This document shows positions 62,287 to 64,000 of a stretch of DNA of 64,000 nucleotides, piece by piece; position 1 is the first letter of the stretch, and each line of letters starts with the position of its first letter. Below the pieces are notes generated by a model, which saw only the letters and a list, made by a program, of their open reading frames with translations, was not told where the DNA came from and searched no databases. This DNA comes from Thermoanaerobacteraceae bacterium (GTDB taxonomy: Bacteria; Bacillota; JADQBR01), in the NCBI GenBank assembly GCA_017656305.1, contig JACDOG010000006.1:78282-142281 (forward strand), read 5' to 3'. The translations under genes were made by a program, and so were the position numbers.

Positions 62287-63849
62287 ATGAATAAACACTG
62301 TTTGGCTACGCTGGCCGTTATAGCCTTGCTGGCAGTACTATTGCCGGGAGGGGCGATGGCCGCCCAGCCAGTAAATGTGCTTTTGGACGGTGAAAGTATG
62401 AATTTTGACGTACCCCCTGTGTTTGAGCAAGGTCGCGTGTTGGTGCCCATGCGGCCAATCTTTGAGGCTTTCGGAAAGGATGTCACTTGGGATGCGGCAA
62501 GTAAGACGGTTACGACCAGGACCAGGCTCCACGCTACCGCCGGTAAGACCAACACCATTAAATTGACCGTTGGACAGAAAGTGGCTTACCTCGACGGCCG
62601 ACCCGTTTCGTTGGACATACCGGCCAGGATAGTCAAAGGCAGAACTTTAATCCCGGTGAGATTCGTTAGTGAAGCGCTGGGGGCAGAGGTTATTTGGCAG
62701 GCAGCTACTCAGAGAGTAGTGATCAAGGATAAGCAGCGCTATTACGACCAGATGCTGAGCTATCTGGAACAAGGAAACCTGGTGGAAGCCCGCCGGACGG
62801 CGGTAAGCGCTCCCAGGAAAAGCACCCTGCCAGCGGCCCCCCTCGCCTGGATTCCCCCGGACCTGATGAGAACCACCTATTACTTTCCGGAAGGGGAGGC
62901 TGGCAGGTTTTACATCCGGCAAGGAGATCACTTTGAGTTCGTAAGGACTTTGAACATGACCTTCACTACCGTTTGGGAAGGGAATCTTGGTGATGCTACC
63001 GGGGAAACGCCTGCGGATACCTTGAGCAAGTACCTGGCCCGGTACCGGTCGAGGGGCTTCGCAGAGGAACAGGGGGAAAGGCCGGCCATAACCAAGCCAC
63101 TAGTTTTCTTTGAATTTCACCCGGGGACCAATCTAATCAGGTACGGCAGGATCAATCCGGATGGGCAAGAGGAGAATGTGGGTAGCGTGAACTACGACAA
63201 GGAGGCCACCAAGTTTAATATCTTGGAAATTCCGGGCGAAAAATTGGCCAATGTTCAACCGCCGGCGGAAGTTTCTGCCATGTTGGCTAGCGAAATTCCC
63301 CAGGTAGAACTTAATGAAACTGAGATAGAGGAAATGGAGCGGGAGTGGGAAAAAAGCAACTTCTACAGCTACGGTGAGATTGCTGATCTTAACCAGGAGT
63401 TTATCGACGTGGCCTTGCGGATGGCCTACTTGACAGCCAACTATGGCCGCCCCACCAGCAGCGACCCGAAAGAAGACCTTGAACTCAAGAAGAAAAATGA
63501 GTATTACCTGAGCCGTTTTTCCGAGGCAGTCAAAAACAGTATGGGATGGAATGACTTTCTGGCCCTGGAGCCAAGGCAGGACCCTGTTTTCAATGTTCTT
63601 CAGGCTACTTCTACTGAAAATCATATCACAGCTACCATTGTGGCTAACTTTTTCTCCGGCTTCGGGTTTGTTCCGGCCATTCTAGAAGTTGAAATGAAGA
63701 AACAGGGAGATACCTGGTTATTCACCAGGTTAGAGAATGTCAGAGCATATAAAACCCTCAAGGAAATGCAAGCCGCTGAACCGGCAACCTATGACCTCTT
63801 GGTGAAGGTCTATAATTACCGCTACGGTACAGGAAAGTGGTTACAGTAG
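62287..63849 (+). CDS. Secreted protein with copper-amine-oxidase N-terminal domain
   Basis: 520 residues. Signal peptide (CLATLAVIALLAVLLPGGAMAA), then a copper-amine-oxidase N-terminal-like stalk domain (residues ~24-140, QGRVLVPMRPIFEAFGKDVT and GRTLIPVRFVSEALGAEVIW). About 370 residues of alpha/beta sequence follow without a domain I recognise (ATIVANFFSGFGFVPAILEV near the end). AAAAAGGAGGG precedes ATG 62287. The stalk domain is used in many Clostridia to hold diverse extracellular domains on the cell surface. Function of the C-terminal part unknown. Confidence 0.85.
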   Translation: MNKHCLATLAVIALLAVLLPGGAMAAQPVNVLLDGESMNFDVPPVFEQGRVLVPMRPIFEAFGKDVTWDAASKTVTTRTRLHATAGKTNTIKLTVGQKVAYLDGRPVSLDIPARIVKGRTLIPVRFVSEALGAEVIWQAATQRVVIKDKQRYYDQMLSYLEQGNLVEARRTAVSAPRKSTLPAAPLAWIPPDLMRTTYYFPEGEAGRFYIRQGDHFEFVRTLNMTFTTVWEGNLGDATGETPADTLSKYLARYRSRGFAEEQGERPAITKPLVFFEFHPGTNLIRYGRINPDGQEENVGSVNYDKEATKFNILEIPGEKLANVQPPAEVSAMLASEIPQVELNETEIEEMEREWEKSNFYSYGEIADLNQEFIDVALRMAYLTANYGRPTSSDPKEDLELKKKNEYYLSRFSEAVKNSMGWNDFLALEPRQDPVFNVLQATSTENHITATIVANFFSGFGFVPAILEVEMKKQGDTWLFTRLENVRAYKTLKEMQAAEPATYDLLVKVYNYRYGTGKWLQ

Positions 63850-63880
63850 GCAGTCAGCTTTTAGGGCAAGGAAATAGAAC

Positions 63881-63901
63881 GCCGGTTGTCCACCGGCTTA
63901 T
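63881..63901 (+). terminator. Weak terminator-like hairpin
   Basis: GCCGGT (63881-63886) and ACCGGC (63892-63897) pair around TGTCC and are followed by TTATTAT. Confidence 0.45.
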
Positions 63902-63941
63902 TATCCGACAAAGAGTGGAGGTAACCGGAGGGGTCAATAGC

Positions 63942-64000
63942 TTGAAAGGTACAGTGCCAGGATTCAAGCGCTGTGGTTATGGCTACCTTGAAGGATTGGC
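63942..64000 (+). CDS. Start of an unidentified gene (truncated by window end)
   Basis: TTG 63942 lies 8 nt after CCGGAGGGG and opens a frame beginning MKGTVPGFKRCGYGYLEGL that runs off the window. Too short to assign a family; the ribosome-binding site is the main support. Confidence 0.45.
   Translation, partial: MKGTVPGFKRCGYGYLEGL

Overview
The window reads as a chromosome segment of an endospore-forming Firmicute, most likely a Clostridia member of the Peptococcaceae type. Three things suggest this: gene order matches the Bacillus yqe/yqf/dnaG/sigA neighbourhood, the sporulation genes yqfC and yqfD are present, and a membrane-anchored octaheme cytochrome c sits among the housekeeping genes. 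The species assignment is inference only.

Bases 1-28600 are a nearly unbroken forward-strand housekeeping block. It runs dnaK (3' end), dnaJ, prmA, rsmE, mtaB, a HIT protein, rpsU, yqeY, an NfeD-type protease, floA, yqfC, yqfD, phoH, pgpH, ybeY, dgkA, a DUF881 and a DUF3048 protein, cdd, era, yqzL, recO, a DUF4342 protein, a glycine T-box with glyQ-glyS, a CcpN-like regulator, the PPDK regulatory protein and ppdK. These genes handle protein folding, rRNA and tRNA modification, ribosome maturation, sporulation, c-di-AMP turnover, glycine charging and the pyruvate/PEP switch. Several gaps hold structured, unexplained RNA-like sequence (5142-5426, 9593-9701, 24035-24237) and one gap holds a likely group II intron remnant (28640-28850).

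Bases 28900-38700 are more variable. They hold a flavoprotein, a tandem pair of almost identical cysteine-rich proteins (one with an Asp/Asn-rich insert), reverse-strand genes (CAP-domain protein, beta-propeller/coiled-coil protein, YpiB-like protein), a zinc-finger ORF interrupted by an amber codon, the octaheme cytochrome and dgt. Bases 38800-45960 return to core genes: a YaiI-type protein, dnaG, rpoD, four tRNAs (Asn, CAT, Glu, Val), trmK, a Nif3-like protein, a zinc-ribbon coiled-coil protein and RNase P RNA.

Bases 46300-64000 are accessory. They begin with a complete agr-type quorum-sensing locus (kinase, AgrB, a 45-residue AgrD-like peptide with Ser instead of Cys in the predicted ring, and a LytTR regulator). 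Paired GACAA direct repeats exactly 21 bp apart lie upstream of promoter-like elements before agrD and before a secreted Trp/Tyr-rich protein that is followed by a two-gene ABC transporter. A third copy of that promoter lies about 3.6 kb downstream, inside a collapsed duplicate of the agr locus and in front of a broken C39-peptidase-like gene. The rest is a graveyard of secreted and lipoprotein genes: a TolB-like lipoprotein, a broken RCC1 gene, intact and truncated VanZ genes, a glucosaminidase with copper-amine-oxidase-type N-terminal domains, and a transposase remnant. The agr-controlled secreted protein/ABC module and its decayed duplicate are the best candidates for an undescribed system.
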